Shown here one piece after another: positions 43,201 to 58,200 of a stretch of 64,000 bases of DNA. Position 1 is the stretch's first letter, and each line of letters starts with the position of its first letter. The translations under genes and the position numbers were made by a program. The notes below the pieces were generated by a model that was not told the origin of the DNA, did no database searches, and saw only the letters and a list, made by a program, of their open reading frames with translations. Source of the DNA: Siphonodentalium dalli (Eukaryota > Mollusca > Scaphopoda > Gadilida > Siphonodentaliidae); NCBI GenBank assembly GCA_032622095.1, contig CP136068.1, positions 3,077,314-3,141,313 on the forward strand, written 5' to 3'.

Positions 43201-46200
43201 CTCGGGGAGAGCTTTCCGATGAATGGCAACCAGCCATATTTCCGAGAGCTTTCCGATGAATGGCAACAAGCCATATTTCCGACTAAATCCTGAAAAGTTA
43301 CTCATAATTCTGCTGTGGTTAAGAGGTCGATTAATTAGAGCATTCCTGTACATGTAGTACGTCTCTTGAATGAAAGTACATTACATAAGAGCAACAGGGA
43401 CCTCATTTGCAGAATAAGGTCCCCGGAGGATGAATTTAGTGATGCTACCCCGCATAGCGGACTAGCATCACCAAATTCACCCTCTGGGGACCTCATTCTG
43501 CTGAGTTATAAGCAGAATGAGGTCCCAGAGGGTGAATTTGATGATGCTAACCCGCTATGCGGGGTAGCATCACTAAATTCACCCTCTGGGGACCTCATTC
43601 TGCAAATGACAGACACACTATTTCAAGGCTTGTCTGGGACCGGCTATGTACTACAGACCTGTATCAAGACTAACACATTTAGCTTGTATCAAGGAAAGTA
43701 AAATTACAGTCGTTAATATACACTCACGGTCCATAGGCTTAGTCCGCATGATGACTGGAGCATTCGCACACGGACTCATAATCGGTCGAGGTCCGTCGTC
43801 GGAGAGGTTACTCAAAGGTATCTCATCGATCGTCTTCTCTGGACTGTCGAATCGCACTGAAATAAAAATACATCAATGTTCATCAGTAACATCGCAGAGA
43901 TACATTGTAGGACAACAGTTAATGATCACACACCCTCACCCATTAGCTTCCTTAACCCTTTCAGTGCCAGGTCTGATTTTTGTATCAACCCATATACCCT
44001 GTGCCAATGCATTCTCTTATATATGCGAGTCGACCATAGGTCGCCTCGCATATATAAGAGAATGTATTGGCCTAACAATTTTTCATTATTTGTTATTATT
44101 TTTTACAATTTTTTACAATTTAAATAATTTTTTCTTATATTCTTTAACAGACTTATTTTGTAGGGATAGTACCAGGGAATCTTACATTTTTCATGGGCAT
44201 CAAAATTATTACTATGAATACTTGGTGATAGTTTTGAGTTGTAACATGCCCCAAAGGTTTTATCCAGTTTGTTTTTAAATTCGCTATAGCATGCTTAAGC
44301 ATACCCAACAGTTGTAGGACAACAGTTAATGATCACACACCCTCACCCATTAGCTTCCTTAACCCTTTACCCAACAGAACGGCCCTGTGCCAATGCATTC
44401 TCTTGTATATGCGAGTCGACCATAGGTCGCCTCGCATATATAAGCGAATGCATTGGCTTAACACATATTAAAAATGATAAAATTGTCAAAGAATGTAGAA
44501 AAATATTATAAAAATTGTTAAAAAATGTAAGAAAAAATTATAAAATTGTTAAAGAATGTAAGAAAAAATGGTAAAAAGTGTTATAAAATGATTTTTTTAG
44601 GCCAATGCATTCTCTTATATATGCGAGGCGACCATACATATATAAGAGAATGCATTGGCACAGGGCATAACTGTAACCATCACAATGTGGTCAATGAACC
44701 GGTTCCAATGATATCCATATTTGTATGGTGTTATTGAGACAGACGGAAGATATTTTAGGCTGTTGAAGCTTTATTTGGGCGTTTTTGGCCGCTTTGTTGG
44801 GTAAAGGGTTAAGAATCAGTATAAATCATGATAAACTTTTTCGACAGTTCAATTAAAGCAATAAACACCTATGTCACTTCAAGTCGGAGACTGCGTTGGA
44901 ATTTGAACAATATATGTTACTTACAATTATTGTAGTAGTTTTGAAAAATACTACAAATCTGTTCTACACTCCTTTTCATCATTTATATTGTTGCCATGGT
45001 TTCCACCATTCTACCAATTAAAGATGGGGGTATCTCATCCAGACCACAACATCAATTCCATAAAACCTGATTTCAAGTCTACAGTAAAGTCCTATTTAAT
45101 CAACTCCTTAACCACAGCGGAATTATGGGTAACTTTTCAGGATTTAGTCGGAAAAATGGCTTGTTGCCATTCATCAGAAAGCTCTCACTGAGAGTTAAAA
45201 AGTCGATTAATTAGGGCATTACTGTATATGCACATTTTTTTGGTGAGAAAACACAGATAAACCTGAAGAGGATCTATAACTCACCCCCAGTTAACCCTTT
45301 GAGTGCCAGGTCGATTTTTGTATCAACCCATATACCCTGTGCCAATGCATTCTCTTATATATGCGAGTCGACCATAGGTCGCCTCGCATATATAAGAGAA
45401 TGCATTGGCTTAACAATTTTTTTGGTTTTTGTTTTTGTTTTTGTTTTTTTACAATTTTAATATATTTTATTATATTCTTTAACAGACTTATTGTGTAGGT
45501 TTAGGGCCGATTAGATCGGTCCCTGGCACTTAAAGGGTTAATAGCGGAATTTACATAACCAGTCCAGTAAATTAGGTCGAGTTAACCACTTCATGACTGG
45601 AGCTTGGGGAAATTTTGCGAAAACCCTGTAGCAATGCATTCTCTTATATATGTGAGTTGACCATAGGGCGCCTCGCAAATATAAGAGAATGCATATACAA
45701 GTATTCGAGTCACCCATATGGCGCCTTGCATATATAAGAGAATGCATCCCAATTGGCTTACAATGTCAAGGTAAATATAGTAAGGCCAATGCATTCTCTC
45801 ATATATGCTGGGCTCACTATGAGAAACTTGCATATATAAGAGAATACATTGGCACAGCGTTTTCACAAAATATCAGGAAGTTCCAGTCATGCAGGGTTCC
45901 TGCAAGCAAGGACTGATCAAATTTAAGGCTATTCAAGGCCGTTTCGCGACAATTTTCAGCTATTTTCAAGGCCCTTTGATACCCAAATTCAAGGATTTTC
46001 AAGGCTCTAAAATAAATTAATCAGTATTCTATCACACATTGCCATGTTAGTAATTATTAACATTACTCAGGTTGGGTAATATAATACCTGGTACTTTTCC
46101 CAGCTTATTATACTCACACAATTCAATGCAGATTTTAGAGTCCGACTAAGAATGGAAATGGTAGCGTCTTTTTTTTGTCCTTCAAAACTTTAAGATGTTT

Positions 46201-49200
46201 GTCAGATTTCACATGGGAATCCAACGCGGCTTTTCCCCATGTTCGCCTCGCTAAATGTTTTCAGGCAAACTTTGCATTTTGCAGAATACCTGTCGCCCAG
46301 AACGATCATTAACCAGTCTTTGTAACTTTCGGAAGTTAACCAACAATCTTGGAATGTGCATTTCTCCATTTTTTATTGGTAATTATCGAAAACAATCATC
46401 GAAAAACAGTACACATACGACAACATTTTAGCAGACTGACACGACAGTCACATGCGATAATACGTCACGCTTTGCAATTGGCCAACGTCACTGCAACTAT
46501 CCAATGAGAATGCTCGATACATAGCTGCTCTATTATAATATAACTGCGCTATTTATATCTCGCTCCAATGCGGTCATTTACCGTAAACCCGGAAATGTAA
46601 GAGGTGATTAATTACAGATCATCGGCGTGTTGTTGTATCGCGAATATTCAAGGCTTTTCAAGGCCCATTGCCCATATTCCAGGATTTCAAGGCCTTGAAC
46701 CACACCTTGTCAAATTCAAGGCCGTTCCTTGAATCCAAGGCCCCGCAGGAACCCTGTCATGGAATAGTTAAAACTACCCTTATGGAGCCCCTCACATAAG
46801 TGAGCAGACGACACTCAGCAATACAAGCTGCCACATGTATGGGGCTCCCTAGAGGTTAAAATGATAAGTGTTTAGCTTGTAATACATTTCCCATGCCACA
46901 ACAAAAGTGATAAACAAACTCATGGAACAAAGGTGTTAAACAAACTCATGGAACACATAGTAATGCCCGAAATAAACGACTCCTTAACCACGGCAAAATT
47001 ATGGGTAACTTTTCAGAATTTAGTCGGAAATATGGCTTGTTGCCATTCATCAGAATGCCATATTTCCGACTAAATCCTGAAAAGTTACCCATAATTCTGT
47101 CGTGGTTAAGGAGTCGATTATTTAGGGCATTACTGTAGAACTGTGATGTCAGACAAAGCAGACGTTATTTTTCACCAGAGAATTTAGTCAAAAATATCAA
47201 ATAAATTTGAAGAAACCTACTCCCAATTCACGGATAATATTGTTAAGAAACTGAGTTAGAGACTAAAAATCAAATTAATTAACCCTTTACCCAACAAACC
47301 GGCCAAAACCGGCCAAATAAAGCTTCAACAGCCTAAAATATCTTCGGTCTGTCTCAATAGAACCATACAAATATGGATATCATTGGAACCGGCTCCTTGA
47401 CCACATTGTGATAGTTACAGTTATGCCCTGTGCCAATGCATTCTCTTATATATGCGAGTCGACCATAGGTCGCCTCGCATATATAAGAGAATGCATTGGC
47501 CTAAAAAAAATCTTTTTTTAACACTTTTTACCATTTTTTCTTACATTCTTTAACAATTTTATAATTTTTAATGTGTTAAGCCAATGCATTCTCTTATATA
47601 TGCGAGGCGACCTATGGTCGACTCGCATATATAAGAGAATGCATTGGCACAGGGCCGTTCTGTTGGGTAAAGGGTTAACCCTAGGTTTTCATTATGGGAG
47701 CTGCATCTGCTGATGCAGCATTAAAGATCCTGTACCAATTGGGGCTGCAACGATACACTTCCGTAACGATACGAATCACGATACATGATCAACGATATGA
47801 TACATATGACAATACACTAAATTAGTGTTTCCAAATTACTTTGATGGGTTATAGATGCGTCCAGATAGTAAATATTAACCAATTGAGCGTAGTTCAGACG
47901 ATGTTTTCCATGGAGTGGTATGATCGATTTGCATCGTTAGTAAAATGCTACATTCCTCCAGTTGGCACAGCCCCTAGATGCTAACTGATCAGTTTCACGC
48001 ATCCGAACAAGTACATAATGTCTTTAAGATAATATAATTAGTATTTTTTCTAACTTAACCCTTTACCCAACAGAAGGGCCCTGTGCCAATGCATTCTCTT
48101 ATATATGCGAGTCGACCATAGGTCGCCTCGCATATATAAGAGAATGCATTGGCTTAACACATTAAAAATTATAAAATTGTTAAAGAATGTAAGAAAAAAT
48201 GTTAAAAGTGTTTTTTAGGCCAATGCATTCTCTTATATATGCGAGGCGACCTATGGTCGACTCGCATATATAAGAGAATGCATTGGCACAGGGCATAACT
48301 GTAACTATCACAAAGTGGTCAAGGAGCCGGTTCCAATGATATCCATATTTGTAAGGTTCTATTGACTCGGAGACAGACCGAAGATATTTTAGGCTGTTGA
48401 AGCTTTATTTGGCCGGTTTTGGCCGGTTTGTTGGGTAAAGGGTTAACCTGTATTTTGTCATTGCAAAGAAGTATATATAAAATGTCATTGCATTCAGTTG
48501 AGACCTATAAAGTTATCAATCGGAAATCCGATGCAGACAGACGGACGGGAGACAGACGGATGGCGGACAGAGAAATTATTGACATACATGTATTGTATGC
48601 GTGTGGAGTCTGAAACTGAAACCTGAAATCAGCTAATTTCCATGAGTTTGTGACACGGTGCAAGAATAAAACAAAACAGTGCAAACCTGATCGTCTTAGC
48701 TGTCGGGTGATCTGATTGGATGAGCTTGTGTACTTGTTGCTATGATACGATGATGGTGAATGTTGGTGAATATCGGATGATTGATAGACGGAGCTTGGAC
48801 TGATGGCCTCGTCCGATTCCGACACGACTGGTTCCTGTGACGTATGCTCGAATACTGATGGTAGAAGTGGTTGTGTGTCTAGAACGAACATGCATTAAAA
48901 CAAGTGTTAGTAAGAAATAACACAATAACAGTAATGCCCTAAATAATCGACTCCTTAACAACAGCAGAACTATGGGTAACTTTTCAGGATTTAGTCGGAA
49001 ATATGGCTTGTTACACTGAGAGCTTTCCGATGAATTCCAACAAGCCATATTTCCGACTAAATTCTGAAAAATTACCCATAATTCTACTGTGGTTAAGAGT
49101 TTGATTATTTAGGGCATTACTGTCCCACACCAGAAAACATAGATCAGCATTATTAGTTAGGGCTCAAAACGGCCCAGAAAACATATACATGTATCAGCCT

Positions 49201-52200
49201 CAGGCCATGATAAATAATTAACTAGATTCTGTTCAAACTTTTTTTAACCCCTTAACCCTTTACCCAACAGAAGGGCCCTGTGCCAATGCATTCTCTTATA
49301 TATGCGAGTCGACCATAGGTCGCCTCGCATATATAACAGAATGCATTGGCTTAACACATTAAAGAAAAAATGGTAAAAAGTGTTAAAAAAAGATTTTTTT
49401 TAGGCCAATGCATTCTCTTATATATGCGAGGCGACCTATGGTCGACTCGCATATATAAAAGAATGCATTGACACAGGGCTAGCTGTAACCATCACAATGT
49501 GGTCAATGAGCCGGTTCCAATGATATCCATATTTGTATGGTTTTATTGAGACAGACCCAAGATAATTTAGGCTGTTGCAGCTTTATTTGGCCGTTTTTGG
49601 CCGGTTTGTTGGGTAAAGGGTTAATGATGGGAGCCGCGCTGATGCAGAGTAAATACCCTGAGCCAGAACATGTACATTATCTTACATATACGAGTCTCCC
49701 GTAGAGAGCCTCGCATATATAGAGAATACACTGGCTCACAAGGTCATGGCAAATATTGTTAAGCCAATGTATTCTCTTATATATGTGAGGCTTCCTATGG
49801 GCAACTCGCATATGTAAGAGAATACATTGGCACAGGGTTTTCACGAAATTTCAGGAAGCTCCAGTCATGGAAGAGTTAAAATAGACCATAGTATTAGATA
49901 CGTTAATGCCCTAAGTAATCAACTCTTTAACTACAGCAGAATTATGGGTAACTTTTCAGGATTTAGTCGAAAATATGGCTTGTTGCCATTCATCGGAAAG
50001 CTCTCGGGGAGAGCTTTCCGATGAATGGCAAGAAGCCATATTTCCGACTAAATCTTGAAAAGTTACCCATAATTCTGCTGTAGTTAAAGAGTCGATTACT
50101 TAGGGCATTACTGTATACATGATTATACACCATGATACATTAATGGGCACCCATTTTACAATCATTTTGTATTATGCCACTTTTAATATCAACGTGATAT
50201 AGTAATAACTATATTGAACTATAACAGAACATTGAATATAATATATATAATAATACCGTTACACTCTAGTTGAATACAGGATGTTCTAGCATTCAAGACT
50301 CAAACTATTCACACAAGTTTTCACCTGCCTCGAAAAAAAGTCACTAATAGTAAACTAGAGAAAATAAAACAAATTTCTTCATCAAAAATCCAACTGAAAC
50401 CGCCATTCATTTCTCAAATATCATCAACACTTAATGCTGATAGCGCTCATTTTAAAATACTTAAAAATAAAATCATTTGAAGATTATCGGTACATTAATA
50501 ATCAGTTATTTCGTGCAGACGAGTGCAATTGCTGCCATCTAAATCGACATTCTTTTATTTTCATGTGTTAACTCTTCCATGACTGGAGCTTCCTGAAATG
50601 CATATATGTGAGTTTCCCCATAGGGAGCCTGGTATATATAAGAGAATACATTCGCCTGAAAATATTTACCTTGACCTTTTAAGCCAGTGCATTCTCTTAT
50701 ATATGCGAGAAGCCTCCTATAGGAGACTCGTATATATACGTATATATAAGATAATGCACTGGCACAGGATCTTCAATGCTGCTCCAGAGAAGCTCCCATC
50801 ATGAAATGGTGTTCTCAACAAAATGGATTGTAAATTACTGGACCATCTGCTGAGAAGGGAGCTTTCCACGCATATCAATTAGTAGGAGGAGCTTACGGTT
50901 GCTAGGAGGCAATGGGTCTGCGGAGATAGCTAAGTTTTACAAAGTCCATCTATATCCTACCGCTATTCTCAAAGTAATTGACCAGAAAAACGGGGTGATA
51001 CCCCGGTCATGACCGCGGTGATACCGGTAATAAACGGTAGCGGTATCGAGACGGTCATGGAGTGGAGTTACGGTATTGGGCGATAATGATACCGTGGTCT
51101 TTTAGCGGGCACCGCATTAATTTTGTTGAATACCGTGGTGATTTTCATGGAACTCTTTTAGGGAAGGTATTTACTCACACATACTTGTTCGCGTTAACAA
51201 GCGGTATCAGTACCGCGGTATTGGAGGATACCGCGGTATAGTACCGCCATATTAACGGGGTGACACCACGTTATTGGTGGTCAATTACTTTAAGTATAGC
51301 GGTATTATACACCGAAGAACATATATTCTTTTCATCTTTAATTGTGAATATATGACTCGTGTCACCGTCACGTAAAATGAAAAATAGTGCAACATTGATT
51401 ATATTATGGGTGCAACCTAAACAAGCCTGGATATACATGTACCGCTATACTTAAAGTAATTGACCACCAATAACGTGGTGTCACCCCGTTAATACCGCAG
51501 TACTATACCGCGGTATCCTCCAATACCGCGGTACTGATATCGCTTGTTAATGCGAACAAGTATGTGTGAGTAAATACCTCCCCTCAAAGAGTTCCATGAA
51601 AATCACCGCGGTATTCAAAAAAATTAATGCAGTGCCCGCTAAAAGACCACGGTATCATTATCGCCCAATACCGTAACTCCACTCCATGACCATCTCGATA
51701 CCGTTACCGTTTATTACCGGTATCACCGCAGTCATGACCGGGGTATCACCCCGTTTTTCTGGTCAATTACTTTGAGAATAGCGGTACATATGTAGTGTGT
51801 CTGACATTTGTAGAATGATGTCCTCAGAGGGTGAATTTAGTGTCCCGCATTACGGGCTAGCATCATCAAATTAACCCTCTGGAAACATAATTCATTTAGG
51901 CCTTATCTTCTGGGAAGTATCTATAATTTCACATAATGGGTGAACATCGTGAACAACTTCAACTGTGGAAATTCAGTCTGACCCGTGGTCTCCCATAGCA
52001 ATTGAGGCCTAAGCAGAATGAGGTTCCCAGAGGGTGAATTTGGTGATGGATAGCCTGCCGTGCAGGGGAGCATCACTGAATTCACCCTCTGGGGACCTCA
52101 TTCTGCATTTGACAGACACACTATTTGCAGACTGGAATACACAATGTATAAGAGTGCTTGTAGTTCTCGATCTACATCTTCTTATTATGATCGGTTTATC

Positions 52201-55200
52201 TTCATAAGTTAGTATAAACCCATAGAGAGCCCCACATAGAGTGGAGCAGACGACACTCTGTAGTGCATGCTTCCATCTGTGTGGGGCTCCCTGTGGGTTC
52301 TCTATCTACATCTTCTTATTATGATTTGTTTATCTTCATAAGTTAGTATAAACAACAATAGTGCAAGTGCAATTAACAAAAACATGAATCGTTGAATCCT
52401 AAAATATAATGTTAAGAGAGACTAGCAGTTGCCGGGTATATCTCAAAGTGGATCAAATTTGTAAGATATAGATTGTAATTTAAGTTGAATACAGTAATGT
52501 CCTGAACAATCGACTCATTATAACTCATAAGTGATTGCATTTTATTATATTTAATTTATAATAATATTCATTAATAATTGATGCATTTACAGTAATGCCA
52601 TAAATAATCAACTTCTTAACCACAGCAGAATTATGAGGTACTAGTAAGCATACCTTGTTTAGTGGAATATTCAGAAATTCGAGCACAAAAACAGTTAGAT
52701 TAAGTCTTCTCTGTCAACAACAATTTGGGATATCGGATGGGTTGATGCTGTAACAGCTTGGGATATCGGTTGGGTTGATGCTGTAACAGCTTGGGATATC
52801 GGTTGGGTTGATGCTGTAACAGCTTGGGATATCGGTTGGGTTGATGCTGTAACAGCTTGGGATATCGGATGGGTTGATGCTGTAACAGCTTGGGATATCG
52901 GTTGGGTTGATGCTGTAACAGCTTAGGATATCGGTTGGGTTGATGCTGTAACAGCTTGGGATATCGGTTGGGTTGATGCTGTAACAGCTTGGGATATCGG
53001 TTGGGTTGATGCTGTAACAGCTTGGGATATCGGATGGGTTGATGCTGTAACAGCTTGGGATATCGGTTGGGTTGATGCTGTAACAGCTTGGGATATCGGT
53101 TGGGTTGATGCTGTAACAGCTTGGGATATCGGTTGGGTTGATGCTGTAACAGCTTGGGATATCGGTTGGGTTGATGCTGTAACAGCTTGGGATATCGGTT
53201 GGGTTGATGCTGTAACAGCTTGGGATATCGGTTGGGTTGATGCTGTAACAGCTTGGGATATCGGTTGGGTTGATGCTGTAACAGCTTGGGATATCGGATG
53301 GGTTGATGCTGTAACAGCTTGGGATATCGGTTGGGTTGATGCTGTAACAGCTTGGGATATCGGTTGGGTTGATGCTGTAACAGCTTGGGATATCGGTTGG
53401 GTTGATGCTGTAACAGCTTGGGATATCGGTTGGGTTGATGCTGTAACAGCTTGGGATATCGGATGGGTTGATGCTGTAACAGCTTGGGATATCGGTTGGG
53501 TTGATGCTGTAACAGCTTGGGATATCGGTTGGGTTGATGCTGTTTTGGGCCGACCTGTCCCGTTACTCTTCCATATCAGACATTATGCCCAGAATGGTGG
53601 GCGGGAGTGATCTTGCTTGTACCTGTATATCTTCGGATTAGGTCGAATGGAAGCTGTGCATATATGAACATAGAGGGCAGGCTTCCCAAGCATGATGACA
53701 TCAAACATGCATACATGTATGTAAGAGATCCATTAAATGTCAAAGCAAGAAATTTATAATGTTTTCCAGAGAATTCTTATTTGTCGCGCTATCAGAAAAT
53801 GCATGCATCCATTAAAAGATTTTATCATCACAAAACATTTTTCTATCACAGTAAATGATATATCATTTTGAAGACAGATTAATCGCGGACATGTCAGATG
53901 ATCAATCACATTGAGGGGTTTACGTGAATGCTGTGCTCCATGTGTACATGCAGAACGTCTTTTGAATGAAAGTTCATTAAAGAAGAGCAACAGGGCGGGA
54001 CTCTATCCAGCGTCATCCCAACTGATATCCCAGAGAAGACTTGGTCTAGAAAACAGTAAACTGGCTCATTTACGAAGTCTGTTATGCTCAAATATCCAAC
54101 AAAAAAGAGTATGTTTATCTTCTAATTGAAAAGTTCATTGTATAATAAATATTGCTTAGGCAAAAGAAAAAAATACTTATGGTTTGGGTTTCCCTACCTA
54201 CCCTATTTTAAACTCGCTACCCTAACGTTTTTTTCCATGTTTTTCAACAAATATTTCTGAAATGTTTTATAAAAAAAATATATGAGTTGTGATCTGTCAT
54301 TTTTTGAAGCATTGTTTTTATTACTGTTTATCCAAAGATGATCAAAATTACTGTTATCGAAATCTTGCACAAGATATGAAAATCCATAAGACATATGTCA
54401 AAATAAAAAAAATTAATTAAAAAGATCAACTTGTAAAGCCTACCGAACGACCCTATTTTTTCTTTGGCCTTATACATCTACCAGAAAATTTAAAATGTTG
54501 GAACATTCTAATATCACTGATTCAAAAGTGGAGTTGTTGGAAAGTTACCCGTCTTCTCTGAGTGTAATCTACATTTTTCCCAATCTGAGACCAATAAATC
54601 ACCGTCACCAGGCCTGAAAACATGCCGGACATTGCAGAATGAGGTCCCCAGAGGGTGAATTTAGTGACACTACCCTGCACAGCGAGCTAAAATCACCAAA
54701 TTCACCCTCTGGGGACCTCATTCTGTATGGCCCCCATCTGCTATGGGAGACTTAGACACAGATTTAAGTTCCCAGATGGTGAAGATGGTGATGTACATGG
54801 AGTGCATGGGAACATCTATGGGGAAAATAAATAAACACATAACTATGACTAGGACTGATTCACGCAGCCGCACTATGACAATTCTATATGACTAAGACCT
54901 AAGACTGATTCACGCAGCCACACTATGACGATTCACGCAACCGCACTTTGACAGGTCTATATGTGCAAAAATAATTCCCATTTAGCCTAATTTAGTGATA
55001 ATTATTTAAATTTAATAGTGGATCAAATTCAGGTGAACAGGAGAATTATGATGAGTCGTCAAATATTTACCAGTGTTAACGCTTTGATGATGGGAGCTAT
55101 ACTGGTGCAGCATTAAAGATCCTGTGCCAGTGCATTATTTTATATATGCAAGTTTCCCATAGGGAGCCTCACATATATAATGCATTGGCTTTCAAGTTCA

Positions 55201-58200
55201 ATGTAAATATTGTTAGGCCAATTTATTCTCTTATATATGAGAGAGAATCACATATATAAGAGAATGCATGGGTGCAGGGTTTTTGAAAAATTTCAGGAAG
55301 CTCCAGTCATGGAAGAGTTAAACTACCCTTATGGAGCCCCTCACAGATGGCACTCAGCAATACAAGCTGCCACCTGTATGGGGCTCCCTACGGGAAGCTC
55401 CAGTCATGAAAGGGTTAAACATGTTAAATAAACATTGAGAAGACAGGATAATATTAGCTAGAAATTCAAATTAAATCCAAACGACTCATTGCACCTGAAT
55501 GGTTAATGAAAAATATATTTCAAAATATTTCCATCTGAAAAATTTAATATATTGAACAGTAAAGCTAAGCTAAAAATGATCCAAAATATCCTGAATTTTA
55601 GTCTATTTTGGGACAATATTCTCATTTGGCATTAATTTTGACTAACAAAATGACACATTCTAATTCTAATTGTGCTTTTTTTTACACAAGCAAAGTGATA
55701 TGATGTCACTTACATAGTCTGCGATCATCGTGAACAGCTGTTGGGTAGCGAAAAATAGAATATGTGAAATAAATTTGATTTGAAGGCATGTATAGTGTTT
55801 GAAATTATTTTCTGACATTATCAATAACATTTAATGTGGAATACCCACCTTAGAAACAAATTGACCAGAAAATGACATAATAAAAGCAATGACAAAATTA
55901 CGACTAATGATCGACAAGTTCGCTACCGATACCCATTCAATTACATGCAAAAAGTACGAGAAATTATTTCCTGGTTTTTCCGGGCCCCATTCCCCCGACC
56001 CCTAACGGATACCCTGATTAACGGGATATATAACTCATTCAATATTTTTTTGGCTGAGTTATTAATATATAGATGAAAAAAATGATGATGTCTTTAATGT
56101 GAGACATCATGGTACCATTTTCTAACAAATTATGACATAGGTTTTCAGCAAACCTGGATTTAGTCCGACATTTGCATTGCAGAATGAGGTCCCCAGATGG
56201 CAGCGGGCTAGCATCACCAAATTCATCGTCTGGGCACCTCATTCTGCTTAGTCCTCATCTTCTGGGAAATATCTATGGTCTTATATTAACATTGTTTTTA
56301 ATTACTTTTTCCGTACTGTTCAGTTTCTATATCCCCAAATTTGCAGAAGATAAAATACATATTCGTGGTGACTAATGGGTGAACATCACCAACTTTAACT
56401 GGGGAACTTCATCCTGATCCTAGGTCTCCCATAGTAGTTGAGCCAAAGCAGAATGAGGTTCCCAGAGGGTGAATTTGGTGATACTAGCCCACCGTGTGGG
56501 ATAGAGTCACTACATTCACCCTCTGGGGACCTCATTCAGGAAATGACAAGACACTATTTCATGGCTGCAGCTACTCCAATGAGTGAAATAGCTCATGACT
56601 GTTTTACAGGTAACCCCCTGGGAGCTTCACATAGATGGAAGCATGTACAACGGAGTGTCGTCTGCTCCAGTTTATGTGAGGCTCTCTATGGGTGCAGATC
56701 CTATATCCAGGCATATATATCCTATATCCTACTCATGACTGTTTTACAGGTAACCCCCTGGGAGCCTCACATAGATGGAAGCATGTACAACGGAGTGTCG
56801 TCTGCTCCAGTTTATGTGAGGCTCTCTATGGGTGCAGATCCTATATCCAGGCATATATATCCTATATCCTACTCATGACTGTTTTACAGGTAACCCACTG
56901 GGAGCCTCACATAGATGGAAGCATGTACAACGGAGTGTCGTCTGCTCCAGTTTATGCGAGGCTCTCTATGGGTGCAGATCCTATATCCAGGCATATATAT
57001 CCTATATCCTACTCATGACTGTTTTACAGGTAACCCACTGGGAGCCTCACATAGATGGAAGCATGTACAACGGAGTGTCGTCTGCTCCAGTTTATGTGAG
57101 GCTCTCTATGGGTGCAGATCCTATATCCAGGCATATATATCCTATATCCTACTCATGACTGTTTTACAGGTAACCCACTGGGAGCCTCACATAGATGGAA
57201 GCATGTACAACGGAGTGTCGTCTGCTCCAGTTTATGCGAGGCTCTCTATGGGTGCAGATCCTATATCCAGGCATATATATCCTATATCCTACTCATGACT
57301 GTTTTACAGGTAACCCACTGGGAGCCTCACATAGATGGAAGCATGTACAACGGAGTGTCGTCTGCTCCAGTTTATGTGAGGCTCTCTATGGGTTCAAGCA
57401 AATTATGACACAGTTCCCGGCCATGAATTTTACTGCAAAAAATATAATAATTGCTCGTTCTACAGTCTCTTTGAAAAGCCGATGAATATCCTAACGGTTG
57501 TACGTCTCTAGAATTGTCCATTATATTTCATTTCTACGACAACGCAGCATTCCAAACATGACGTAACAAACCGTTTCCAAATATTGAGTGCATTGCTGGT
57601 GTAGTAAATATTTGTGAGAACCATAGTATTTAGAAATAGTTATGAACACAATATGCGAAAGAATAATCAGTCATGAATATCGTTATCGATTGATAAAAAC
57701 TCGAAGATGATGTCTCCTATATTGCGATTACTAAAATGAATTATGGATATGTCGCCTGTTATTCAGTTTTCCAACAATAGTTGAGTTAGATAATGCATTG
57801 GAAAATTGTCAACGCATCATTGACTTTACATCTGTGAAGTGATCTGTTATGGCATAAACCAATGAAATCACGCATAGTCTGCATCACTCTCCAATGAACC
57901 TAATTTTAACCCTTTACCCAACAGAAGGGCCCTGTGCCAATGCATTCTCTTATATATGCGAGTCGACCATAGGTCGCCTCGCATATATAAGAGAATGCAT
58001 TGGCTTAACACATTAAAAATTATAAAATTGTTAAAGAATGTAAGAAAAAATTGTAAAAAGTGTTAAAAAAAGATTTTTTTTAGGCCAATGCATTCTCTTA
58101 TATATGCGAGGCGACCTATGGTCGACTCGCATATATAAGAGAATGCATTGGCACAGGGCATAACTGTAACTATCACAATGTGGTCAATGAGCCGGTTCCA

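Larger units (their letters stand above)
45586..46767. mobile_element. TTAA element, CTTCCATGACTGGAG family, split by hAT
   Basis: Flanked by TTAA. It has three palindromes of the TTCTCTTATATATG type with varied loops (from 45632, 45693 and 45783). The right end is interrupted within CCAGTCATGGAA by the hAT element. Confidence 0.8.

Noticed and set aside
56438-57485. Open frames of 96-146 codons on the plus strand
   Set aside because: They are shifted readings of the same 140-bp tandem unit containing a transposon hairpin.
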